Shown here: positions 1 to 5,242 of the stretch, in pieces
Layout: every line of letters begins with the position of its first letter
Numbering within the stretch: position 1 is the first letter of the stretch
NCBI GenBank assembly: GCA_002282555.1
Contig: NCJR01000012.1
Coordinates: 1 to 15,162 of the forward strand
Origin: Rhodobacterales bacterium 34-62-10
GTDB lineage: Bacteria > Pseudomonadota > Alphaproteobacteria > Rhodobacterales > Rhodobacteraceae
DNA length: 15,162 nt
Direction of reading: 5' to 3'
Position numbers and translations under genes: made by a program
Notes under the pieces: generated by a model
The model's database searches: none
The model's input: only the letters and a program-made list of their open reading frames with translations
Told to the model about the DNA's origin: nothing

Positions 1-364
1 GAACATCCGGATCGGCGGCCAGCAGGGCCTCGATCTCGGGCTTGGCACGACGGCAATAGGGACAATTGTAGTCGAAGAACTCCACCACCGTGACATCGCC
101 CTCCGGATTGCCCAGGACCGGCGCATTGGGGTCGCGTTCCAGCGTGTCACGTTCGCGGGAGAGGACCTCGGCTTGCGACGCCGCCTGTGCCTCGGCCTGC
201 CGGGCTTCGAGGATCGCGACGGCCTCCATGACGATCTCGGGGTTTTCGCGGATCGTCTCAAGCACCAGCTCGCGCACCCTGTCCTCCGAGATGTCCTGCG
301 CCGCTGCCTGCAAGGGCAGCGCAAGGAAAAGCGCCATCGCCATCATTGAAATGTAATTCTTCAT
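1..364 (-). CDS. DsbA-family thiol:disulfide oxidoreductase, 3' end outside window
   Basis: The first 121 residues are visible; the C-terminus lies beyond base 1. Residues 1 to about 22 form a signal peptide ending in an Ala-rich cleavage region, so the protein should be periplasmic. A helical, charged stretch (about 24-75) precedes a thioredoxin fold that starts near residue 90 and carries the active site C101-P-Y-C104 in the context FFDYNCPYCRR. This layout, a helical N-terminal extension followed by VxFFDYxCPYC, is that of the DsbA/ScsC/BdbD-like group. It probably oxidises or isomerises disulfides in periplasmic proteins. The start is set by GGAGGAAATTGAC just before the ATG, inside the end of the upstream cytochrome gene, which stops one base earlier. 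As last visible gene of the copper-oxidase operon, it may service the cysteines of the cupredoxin and the cytochrome haem sites (inference). Confidence 0.9.
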   Translation of the reverse strand, partial: MKNYISMMAMALFLALPLQAAAQDISEDRVRELVLETIRENPEIVMEAVAILEARQAEAQAASQAEVLSRERDTLERDPNAPVLGNPEGDVTVVEFFDYNCPYCRRAKPEIEALLAADPDV

Positions 365-365
365 G

Positions 366-863
366 TCAATTTCCTCCGTTTGCCAGATCGGCGGCCGTGC
401 GTTCGGCCTGCGCGGCGCGTTCGCGCTCGGGCCAGGTTGATTGGATGTAGGCGAGGATGTTCCAGATCTCGCGATCCGTCAGGACGTCGCCGAAACCGGG
501 CATGCCGCTGTCGAATTCCACGCCTTGCCGGGCCAGGGCCTCGCGTCCGCCGAGTTTCGTGTATTCAAACAGCATCCGGTCGGGATGGTGCCATGTGTGC
601 CCGGTTTCATCGTGAGGCGGCGCGGGCAGACGCCCATCCGCATCGGGGGTTCGCCAGTCCGGCTGTCCTTCGAGGTTGGCGCCGTGACAGGCGGCGCAGT
701 TCTGGGCATAAAGCGCTTCGCCCTGCGCGATATCCACCGTCGCCGGCATCACCGGCACGGCAGGGTCTATGGCGGCCTGCGGCGCGTCACGCAGCGCCAA
801 CCACGCCCCGGCCCCCGCAAGGCCAAGCGCCACGGGCGCGGCGATCATCACCCAGGCCTTCAT
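366..863 (-). CDS. Membrane-anchored mono-haem cytochrome c with extra histidines
   Basis: The protein has 165 residues. An uncleaved-looking N-terminal membrane anchor or signal (about 3-24) precedes a class I cytochrome c domain in the periplasm. Haem attachment is C56-A-A-C59-H60, and the likely axial ligand is M121 in SGMPGFGD. Between them lies a His-rich loop with H84, H89, H92 and H93 ([12 protein letters not shown]), unusual for a plain electron carrier and possibly metal-binding. I chose the ATG at 863 because it overlaps the stop of the multicopper oxidase as ATGA, a sign of translational coupling. An upstream in-frame ATG at 878 would add five residues and cannot be excluded. The likely role is electron transfer between the oxidase encoded just upstream and the respiratory chain; this is inferred from context. 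It lies fifth in the operon. Confidence 0.9.
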   Translation of the reverse strand: MKAWVMIAAPVALGLAGAGAWLALRDAPQAAIDPAVPVMPATVDIAQGEALYAQNCAACHGANLEGQPDWRTPDADGRLPAPPHDETGHTWHHPDRMLFEYTKLGGREALARQGVEFDSGMPGFGDVLTDREIWNILAYIQSTWPERERAAQAERTAADLANGGN

Positions 864-2254
864 GTCAAGCGCACCCATGTCATCATGCCGCTTTCCGCAT
901 GGCTGAGCATGTGGCAGTGAAACAGCCAGTCGCCCGGATTGTCGGCGACGAAGCCGATCTCGCGCGTCTCTTGTGCGGCCACGAGGAGCGTGTCGCGCAT
1001 CGGGCCTGCGGGTCTGCCGTCGCGGATTTCGCGGAAATGCATCCCGTGCAGATGCATGGCGTGGGGAAAGACGGTTTCGTTGACGATCTCCAGCCGCACC
1101 CGCTCGCCAAGGGAAAGATCGGCCAGCGGGGCCTGCGTCATCTCTGCCATGTCGTTGAAGGCCCAGAACCGCCCCCGCGCCGCGAGGTCGCGAAAGCCCA
1201 GGCGCTCTCCGCCCAGCACGGCACTATTCATTCGCCCCATGGCGCCGCCCGACATCACCAGCCGCAAAGGACGGGCATCGGCCAGCGACCCGAGGCCGCT
1301 GACGGAATTGGGCGGCAACGCCGCGGGTGCCGCTCGCGGGGTCCGCGCGGCGCTGGCCGAGACGGGGAATGCCACCTGAGAGGCCGGGCGGTCGTCATTG
1401 CCGAGCCGCACGAGATGGGCTGTCTCGCCCGCCTCGGCCGTCACATCGACGATCAGGTCCGCGCGCTGCGCCGGGGCGAGGACGAGCACGCCCTCCAGCG
1501 GCTCGGGGGTGGCAAGCGGCATGCCGTCGAGCGCGACCGTCCAGCCCCGCAACCCTGCGAGCTGCAATGGAAAGATCCGCGCGTTCGATACGTTGATGAG
1601 CCGCAGACGCAGACGCGTGTGCCGCTCTACCGGGATTGCAGGATCGAATTGACCGTTCGTGGTGATCAGGTTTCCGATCCGGCCGCCATGGCTCATGCGC
1701 ATGGGATTGTCGAAACTCTCGTCAATCAGCGCCGTTTCGGGGTCGAGCAGCCAGTCGTCGAGTACGAGGGTCTCCTCGCGATCCACCTGCGGCGGCTCGG
1801 CCTCTTCCACGATCAGCGGCCCATGCAGGCCGCGGGCGACCTGCACCCAGGACCGGTTATGCGCGTGGTACCAGTAGGTTCCGGCATCGGGCGCCACGAA
1901 ATCATAGTCGAAAGCCTGACCCGGCGCGACGGCCTCTTGCGTCAGGCCCGAGACACCGTCCATCGCGTTGTCGATGCGGATGCCGTGCCAATGGATGGAG
2001 GTCGGCTCCGGCAGGTTGTTGACCAGCCGCCGCTGCACCCGTTCGCCCCGGCGCACCCGGATGGCCGGGCCGGGCGCGCGGCCCTCATACCCCCAGATGG
2101 ATGTCGCCGGATAACCGTCGGGGGCAAGCTGGACCGTGGCTTCGCGCGCTGTCAGGATCGCGGGCGCATGAGAGGCGGCAAGCACCTGCCGACCGCTCAT
2201 CACCATGCCCAGAGTGGCGGCGGTCTGTCCGATAAAGGCGCGTCGTGTCAGCAT
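860..2254 (-). CDS. Tat-exported three-domain multicopper oxidase
   Basis: The protein has 464 residues. The N-terminus [10 protein letters not shown] is a twin-arginine signal, so it is exported folded to the periplasm. All four copper-binding segments are present: H88-W-H90, H130-A-H132, H398/H401/H403 (HAMHLHGMH), and H446-C447-H448 with H452 and M457 ([12 protein letters not shown]). Type 1, 2 and 3 copper sites are therefore intact, and M457 supplies the axial type 1 ligand. This supports a laccase-like oxidase of the CueO/CopA group, which in known copper systems oxidises Cu(I) to Cu(II) with O2. It lacks the long Met-rich insert of CueO or Pseudomonas CopA. The start at 2254 has GAGGAGGT eight bases upstream; an upstream in-frame ATG (2302) would bury the Tat signal. 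It ends overlapping the next cytochrome gene as ATGA and follows the cupredoxin gene, a probable partner. Confidence 0.93.
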   Translation of the reverse strand: MLTRRAFIGQTAATLGMVMSGRQVLAASHAPAILTAREATVQLAPDGYPATSIWGYEGRAPGPAIRVRRGERVQRRLVNNLPEPTSIHWHGIRIDNAMDGVSGLTQEAVAPGQAFDYDFVAPDAGTYWYHAHNRSWVQVARGLHGPLIVEEAEPPQVDREETLVLDDWLLDPETALIDESFDNPMRMSHGGRIGNLITTNGQFDPAIPVERHTRLRLRLINVSNARIFPLQLAGLRGWTVALDGMPLATPEPLEGVLVLAPAQRADLIVDVTAEAGETAHLVRLGNDDRPASQVAFPVSASAARTPRAAPAALPPNSVSGLGSLADARPLRLVMSGGAMGRMNSAVLGGERLGFRDLAARGRFWAFNDMAEMTQAPLADLSLGERVRLEIVNETVFPHAMHLHGMHFREIRDGRPAGPMRDTLLVAAQETREIGFVADNPGDWLFHCHMLSHAESGMMTWVRLT

Positions 2255-2283
2255 GGCCAATACCTCCTCAACAGTGTCGAGGC

Positions 2284-2300
2284 GGGCGAGAGTCTCGCCC
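2284..2300. other. Inverted repeat between cupredoxin and oxidase genes
   Basis: The sequence GGGCGAGAGTCTCGCCC is a perfect inverted repeat apart from its central base. In the leftward mRNA it would form a GC-rich hairpin in the 66-base gap after the cupredoxin stop. No T-run follows it on the minus strand, so a full terminator is unlikely. It could stabilise or attenuate the transcript between cupredoxin and oxidase, giving unequal expression. It could also be chance in GC-rich DNA. Confidence 0.4.
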
Positions 2301-2320
2301 ACCCCCTTGTCGTTTGAGCG

Positions 2321-2833
2321 TCAGGAGTCGTGGCCCATCCGGAAATCGCCAACCATGCCGGCCTCGCGGTGACCGGGCACGTTGCAGGCGAATCCGATCT
2401 CGCCACCTTCGGGGAAGGTCCAGATGACTTCGCCCGTATCGCCCGGCTCCAGCAGGACGCTGTTGGCATCGTCATGCATCATCCCGGCTTCCATCATGCG
2501 GTCATGATTGATGCTGCGCATCGTCATCATGCCTTCCCGCATCATGGTGCGCATTTCGCCGCGATGCCCGTTCCACGTTTCGCTGGTGCCGATGTTGAAC
2601 TCGTGCACGGCGCGCCCGACATTCACGACTTCGAAGCGGATCGTCTCGCCGGGTGCGACCTCGATGCTTTCGGGGCTGTATTTCATCTCGTCCATTTCGA
2701 TGGTGATGGTGCGGTCGACCTGTGCGGCGTCGCCGGGTTCTCCGATACCGCTGCCGTGCCCTGCATCGGCCAGGGCCACGGAAGCGGTGAGGCTGGCCAC
2801 GAGCGCCGTGCCGGTCAGAAGTGTCTTGATCAT
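2321..2833 (-). CDS. Periplasmic cupredoxin with Met/His-rich insert (CopI-like)
   Basis: The protein has 170 residues. The signal peptide (1-22, ending ALA before DAGH) indicates a periplasmic protein. The remainder is a plastocyanin/azurin-type fold with a complete type 1 copper set: H77 (VGRAVHEFN), C150, H155 and M160 in FACNVPGHREAGM. Between the first and second ligand segments lies an insert (about 90-121) rich in Met and His, which could bind additional Cu(I). This combination resembles CopI-type copper-tolerance cupredoxins; the family name is inferred from motifs alone. I chose the ATG at 2833, which gives a short basic signal N-terminus and has GAGAG upstream. An in-frame ATG at 2848 overlaps the preceding stop as ATGA and would add five residues; both are plausible. 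It likely stores copper or passes electrons to the oxidase encoded downstream. Confidence 0.9.
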   Translation of the reverse strand: MIKTLLTGTALVASLTASVALADAGHGSGIGEPGDAAQVDRTITIEMDEMKYSPESIEVAPGETIRFEVVNVGRAVHEFNIGTSETWNGHRGEMRTMMREGMMTMRSINHDRMMEAGMMHDDANSVLLEPGDTGEVIWTFPEGGEIGFACNVPGHREAGMVGDFRMGHDS

Positions 2834-2844
2834 GTCTTGGTCTC

Positions 2845-3231
2845 TCATGTCTGGGTGTCTTTCAGGGAATGCTGTCGTGACAAGGCCCAGGCGCGCGGGG
2901 GTGGAAGATCCACGGGCGCATTTCTCCCGCCTATTGCTGTTTTCGCGAGCGGCTGACGCACGGCCCGGAAACCGTGTGCCCCGAATAAGGGTCGGGTCAT
3001 CAAAATGGCGGCCGGGGAACAGGACGGGTCGGGATGGCAAGATCCGTCGTGCGTGTCCTCATGCGCAGCGTGCCCGGCCGTCGCGACACCGCCGTCCGAG
3101 ACCTTGACGATTTGTGAATGCGCATCCCACGTGCCGGCAAGGCCGGGTGTCGGCGCGGCGAGGGCCACGAGCGCGATCATCAGTATTGCGACAAGACCGC
3201 CGAGCGCGGCTTGCAAGGACAGAGCTCGCAT
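2845..3231 (-). CDS. Small exported Cys/His protein of unknown function
   Basis: The protein has 128 residues and I do not recognise its family. A hydrophobic segment (about 8-32) is a signal peptide or membrane anchor, so the rest should be periplasmic. It carries a His/Cys cluster at 54-71: H54, H57, H61, C65, H66 and C71, in HDGSCHPDPSC, which looks like a metal site or a disulfide. The C-terminal third is Arg/Pro-rich with no clear fold. The ATG at 3231 shares a base with the stop of the upstream cytochrome (TGATG), and its own stop overlaps a possible cupredoxin start (ATGA). Such coupling on both sides argues that it is translated. Its place between cytochrome and cupredoxin suggests an accessory copper-binding or assembly role (inference). 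Confidence 0.7.
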   Translation of the reverse strand: MRALSLQAALGGLVAILMIALVALAAPTPGLAGTWDAHSQIVKVSDGGVATAGHAAHEDTHDGSCHPDPSCSPAAILMTRPLFGAHGFRAVRQPLAKTAIGGRNAPVDLPPPRAWALSRQHSLKDTQT

Positions 3232-3695
3232 CAATTGATTCCGTTCTCGCGCTGCACCTCGCGGATGTAGCGGGTGATATACTGAACGTCGGCGCGGGTC
3301 AGACCCTCGATCGGGGGCATGTTGCCGAAGGGCCAGTGATGGGCGCGCACGCCGTTCCGAACCGCCATCTGAAAGGCTTCGTTCGAATGATGGCTCGGCT
3401 CATAGGTGCGGTGGATCAGCGGCGGCGCGACACCGTTCTGACCGGCCGCGTTGGCCCCGTGACACGCCGCACACACGGCTTCGAAGGCGCGTTGACCGAT
3501 CGCCGCCTCGGGCGACAACTGTTCGGGAAGCCGAACTTCGACGATGGGCGCGCCCTCGGCCAGGTCGTTCAGGGCTGTTGGCTCCGGGTGAACCATCGTC
3601 CCTGCCGGTGGCTCGGCCGGTTGCGTGAGTTCCCAGATCGCCACGCCAAGCCCGGCGACAAACACACCGCCGATGAGAAGCCCGAGCTTGTTCAT
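3231..3695 (-). CDS. Membrane-anchored mono-haem cytochrome c, first gene of leftward operon
   Basis: The protein has 154 residues. Residues 4-21 form an N-terminal membrane anchor, then a Pro-rich linker, then a class I cytochrome c domain facing the periplasm. Haem attachment is C75-A-A-C78-H79 and the probable axial ligand is M126 (FGNMPPI). Two His pairs, H102-H103 and H119-H120, lie between haem site and Met ligand, echoing the His-rich loop of the other cytochrome in this operon. The ATG at 3695 is preceded by AAGGAAC, a good ribosome site; an upstream in-frame ATG at 3731 would add twelve charged residues before the anchor. The stop overlaps the next start as TGATG. The role is electron transfer, presumably to or from the copper proteins of the operon (inference). 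Confidence 0.9.
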   Translation of the reverse strand: MNKLGLLIGGVFVAGLGVAIWELTQPAEPPAGTMVHPEPTALNDLAEGAPIVEVRLPEQLSPEAAIGQRAFEAVCAACHGANAAGQNGVAPPLIHRTYEPSHHSNEAFQMAVRNGVRAHHWPFGNMPPIEGLTRADVQYITRYIREVQRENGIN

Positions 3696-3771
3696 GTTCC
3701 TTGCCCTTTTCTTGCCTTTGATCTGCTCCACTCCACCCAGGCGCCGGCCAAGGCACTGTGGGTTCAGACCG

Positions 3772-3794
3772 CTCGAAACTTGAGGATTTTTTTT
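3772..3794 (+). terminator. Weak hairpin plus T8 tract in the divergent region
   Basis: CTCGA-AAC-TTGAG can pair as a five-base stem including one G-U pair, followed two bases later by eight Ts at 3787-3794. Read rightward this resembles a weak intrinsic terminator, which could stop transcripts antisense to the leftward operon. Read leftward it is an A8 tract that could bend DNA near that operon's promoter. The stem is short, so either reading is tentative. Confidence 0.25.
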
Positions 3795-3817
3795 ACCGGC
3801 TCTCAGCCACGTTGCAA
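3790..3817 (-). promoter_or_regulatory. Possible leftward promoter for the cytochrome/oxidase operon
   Basis: On the minus strand TTGCAA (3817-3812) and TAAAAA (3795-3790) are separated by 16 bases and match the -35 and -10 consensus at four positions each. They lie about 95 bases before the first cytochrome start, in the only non-coding space upstream of the operon. This is a weak match and could be incidental. Confidence 0.25.
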
Positions 3818-3835
3818 TCCGTTAGCCCCGTGTTT

Positions 3836-3852
3836 TTGTAACCGAATGTATC
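3836..3852 (+). promoter_or_regulatory. Direct-repeat operator TTGTAAC-N3-ATGTATC, probable response-regulator box
   Basis: Two related heptamers, TTGTAAC (3836) and ATGTATC (3846), start exactly 10 bp apart, one helical turn. This is the arrangement bound by OmpR-family dimers. A nearly identical element is at 9969-9985, upstream of this window's own response-regulator gene. Here it ends one base before the candidate -35 (TTGACC, 3854), as for a class II activator driving the rightward operon. The motif is seen directly; the identity of the binding protein is inferred. Confidence 0.6.
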
Positions 3853-3853
3853 C

Positions 3854-3884
3854 TTGACCTTCACCCGGAAAAGGCACCTAACGT
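3854..3884 (+). promoter_or_regulatory. Candidate rightward promoter with 19-bp spacer (CueR/MerR-like)
   Basis: TTGACC (3854-3859) and TAACGT (3879-3884) are 19 bp apart. That over-long spacer is the hallmark of MerR-family promoters, and from memory both hexamers resemble those of the E. coli copA promoter controlled by CueR. The spacer holds a partial dyad, CCTT-N9-AAGG, whose half-sites are about 2 bp closer than in the classical CueR operator, so binding by such a regulator is uncertain. With the direct repeat immediately upstream, the promoter may be activated by the two-component system instead or as well. It would start transcription about 20 bases before the ATG at 3914. Confidence 0.5.
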
Positions 3885-3913
3885 GCGGCCGGTAGAGTGT
3901 TGCGGAGGATGTG

Positions 3914-4216
3914 ATGTCCTGGAACCCAAGGAACTTTTTATCGAATGGTGCCGGAATGAAGCTTGGCATGCTGGCCTGTTGTGCCGTGATGCTCGTCCCG
4001 CTTGGCGTCTACATTGTCGCGGGCGGAACGCTCGGCGGGCTTGCGGGCAACCTCGGCCTTCTGGCCCCGCTGGCGCTGTGCCTCGGGGCGCATGTCGTGA
4101 TGCATCGGATGATGGGCAGATCCTGCCACGACAACACCGCAAATCCCCGGGAGAAGACCCCGGACGAGAACCCCGAACAAGGCCCGGCGGTTGTCCCGGT
4201 CCATGCCCCGCGCTGA
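3914..4216 (+). CDS. Small two-helix membrane protein, DUF2933-like
   Basis: The protein has 100 residues. Two hydrophobic helices (about 16-38 and 43-63) are followed by a His/Met/Cys patch, HVVMHRMMGRSCH (about 61-73), and an acidic, Pro-rich hydrophilic tail. Small proteins ending a helix with a His/Met/Cys-rich stretch of this kind resemble DUF2933, a family often found beside copper and heavy-metal resistance genes; I assign it on pattern only. The patch could bind copper at the membrane surface. The ATG at 3914 has GGAGG five bases upstream; a GTG one codon earlier is less likely. It is the first gene after the candidate copper-type promoter, ten bases before the lipoprotein gene. Confidence 0.7.
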   Translation: MSWNPRNFLSNGAGMKLGMLACCAVMLVPLGVYIVAGGTLGGLAGNLGLLAPLALCLGAHVVMHRMMGRSCHDNTANPREKTPDENPEQGPAVVPVHAPR

Positions 4217-4226
4217 TTGCACGGTA

Positions 4227-4475
4227 ATGATCCACGGCGCGCGCCCGAAACTGGCGCTGGTTGGCCTTCTTGCACTGGCCGGTTGCGGAGCGGGAGTGCG
4301 GCAGTGCCTGAATACCGACGCCACGCTGTCAACGCGCGGCGCGGCGTTCACGCTTCCGGATGGATGCCGCGCGATCCGGACCGGCCCGGACGGTGTCGTC
4401 ACCCTCGCTTGCGATGATGGGCGGGTCGGCTATGGATTCGACGCCCTCGCCATCGGATCGCAGGAATTGCCATGA
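4227..4475 (+). CDS. Small cysteine-containing lipoprotein, function unknown
   Basis: The protein has 82 residues. The N-terminus is a type II signal peptide with a basic n-region (RPK), a Leu/Ala-rich core and the lipobox L17-A-G-C20, so C20 should be lipidated. The mature part is only 63 residues and has three more cysteines, C27, C47 and C62, which may form a disulfide or metal site. I recognise no family. The ribosome site before 4227 is weak; an in-frame ATG at 4203 would overlap the preceding gene and lengthen the basic region. The stop overlaps the DsbA start as ATGA, so translation is probably coupled. Its neighbours suggest it could be a substrate or partner of the DsbA and ScsB-like pair (inference). 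Confidence 0.7.
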   Translation: MIHGARPKLALVGLLALAGCGAGVRQCLNTDATLSTRGAAFTLPDGCRAIRTGPDGVVTLACDDGRVGYGFDALAIGSQELP

Positions 4476-5242
4476 CATCCAGGCGTTCGACACTTGCCTT
4501 TCTCGGCGTCGCTGCGGGCGTTGTTGTCGGCTTTCAGGCGCTTCCTTCCCTGTTGGATCGTTTCTCGGGTCTGCCTGAGTTTGAGCCTTTGGCGAATCCA
4601 GAAGGCTTCCGGAGGATAACGGGCGGAAGTTCCTCGTCCGGCGCATTCGACCCATTTGTCGGCCTTGAAGCCCAAGACGACGGGTTGAGAGCGGAAACCA
4701 TCGCGGCCGTAGAAGCCGATCTTTGCAATGCGCTTTACGCGGATGTGGCAGAAGATCCGTCGACCGTACCGATCGCGTCGTTTTCGGACTATTACTGCCC
4801 CTACTGTCGCGTGCAGATGCGGCGCTTGGCAGATATTGCCGAACAGCTTGATAGCGGCGTTGCGATTTCCTGGCACGAGCTACCGCTTCTCGGCGAAGGC
4901 TCTGACCGTGCGGCGAGAGCGGCTTTGGCAGCAAAACGCCAGGGTGCTTATCTCGCATTTCAGCAAGCTCTGTGGACGACGCCGTTTCAGCCGACACGCG
5001 ACTATCTTCTGCGATTGTCCGAGACCGTCGGAATTGATGGTGAGCGCCTGATAAATGACATGCAAAGCCAGGATGTCGCCGAAGACCTCATGGTCAGCAA
5101 GGCGCTTTCCCGGATATTCGGCTTCATCGGCACGCCGGCCATGGTGGTTGGCGGCACTGTCATCCAAGGCGAAATCACGGACGCCGTGTTGCGCAGCGTG
5201 ATCGCTATCGAACTCGACGACGGCTGGCAAAGGATATGCTGA
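4472..5242 (+). CDS. DsbA-family thiol oxidoreductase, membrane-anchored
   Basis: The protein has 256 residues. N-terminal MTSRRS followed by a hydrophobic segment (7-27) is a membrane anchor or uncleaved signal. After a linker of about 70 residues comes a thioredoxin-like domain with active site C109-P-Y-C112 (FSDYYCPYC), an inserted helical domain, and the cis-proline loop T221-P222 (FIGTPAMVVGG). Two further cysteines, C85 and the C-terminal residue C256, are unusual. The family oxidises or shuffles disulfides in the periplasm. The gene overlaps its neighbours at both ends (ATGA upstream, 7 bp downstream with the ScsB-like gene), so the two probably work as a pair, the membrane protein reducing this one. 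Its base composition is lower in GC than the flanks, suggesting separate ancestry. Confidence 0.92.
   Translation: MTSRRSTLAFLGVAAGVVVGFQALPSLLDRFSGLPEFEPLANPEGFRRITGGSSSSGAFDPFVGLEAQDDGLRAETIAAVEADLCNALYADVAEDPSTVPIASFSDYYCPYCRVQMRRLADIAEQLDSGVAISWHELPLLGEGSDRAARAALAAKRQGAYLAFQQALWTTPFQPTRDYLLRLSETVGIDGERLINDMQSQDVAEDLMVSKALSRIFGFIGTPAMVVGGTVIQGEITDAVLRSVIAIELDDGWQRIC

Noticed and set aside
860..2254. Identity as a copper nitrite reductase
   Set aside because: The protein has all four segments of a three-domain laccase-type oxidase, including HCHxxxHxxxxM, which two-domain NirK proteins do not have in this form.
380..2317. A 645-codon open frame on the plus strand opposite the oxidase and cytochrome genes
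   Set aside because: It has an Arg/His/Pro-rich composition with no domains and mirrors genuine genes with complete copper motifs on the other strand; long antisense frames are expected in DNA this GC-rich.
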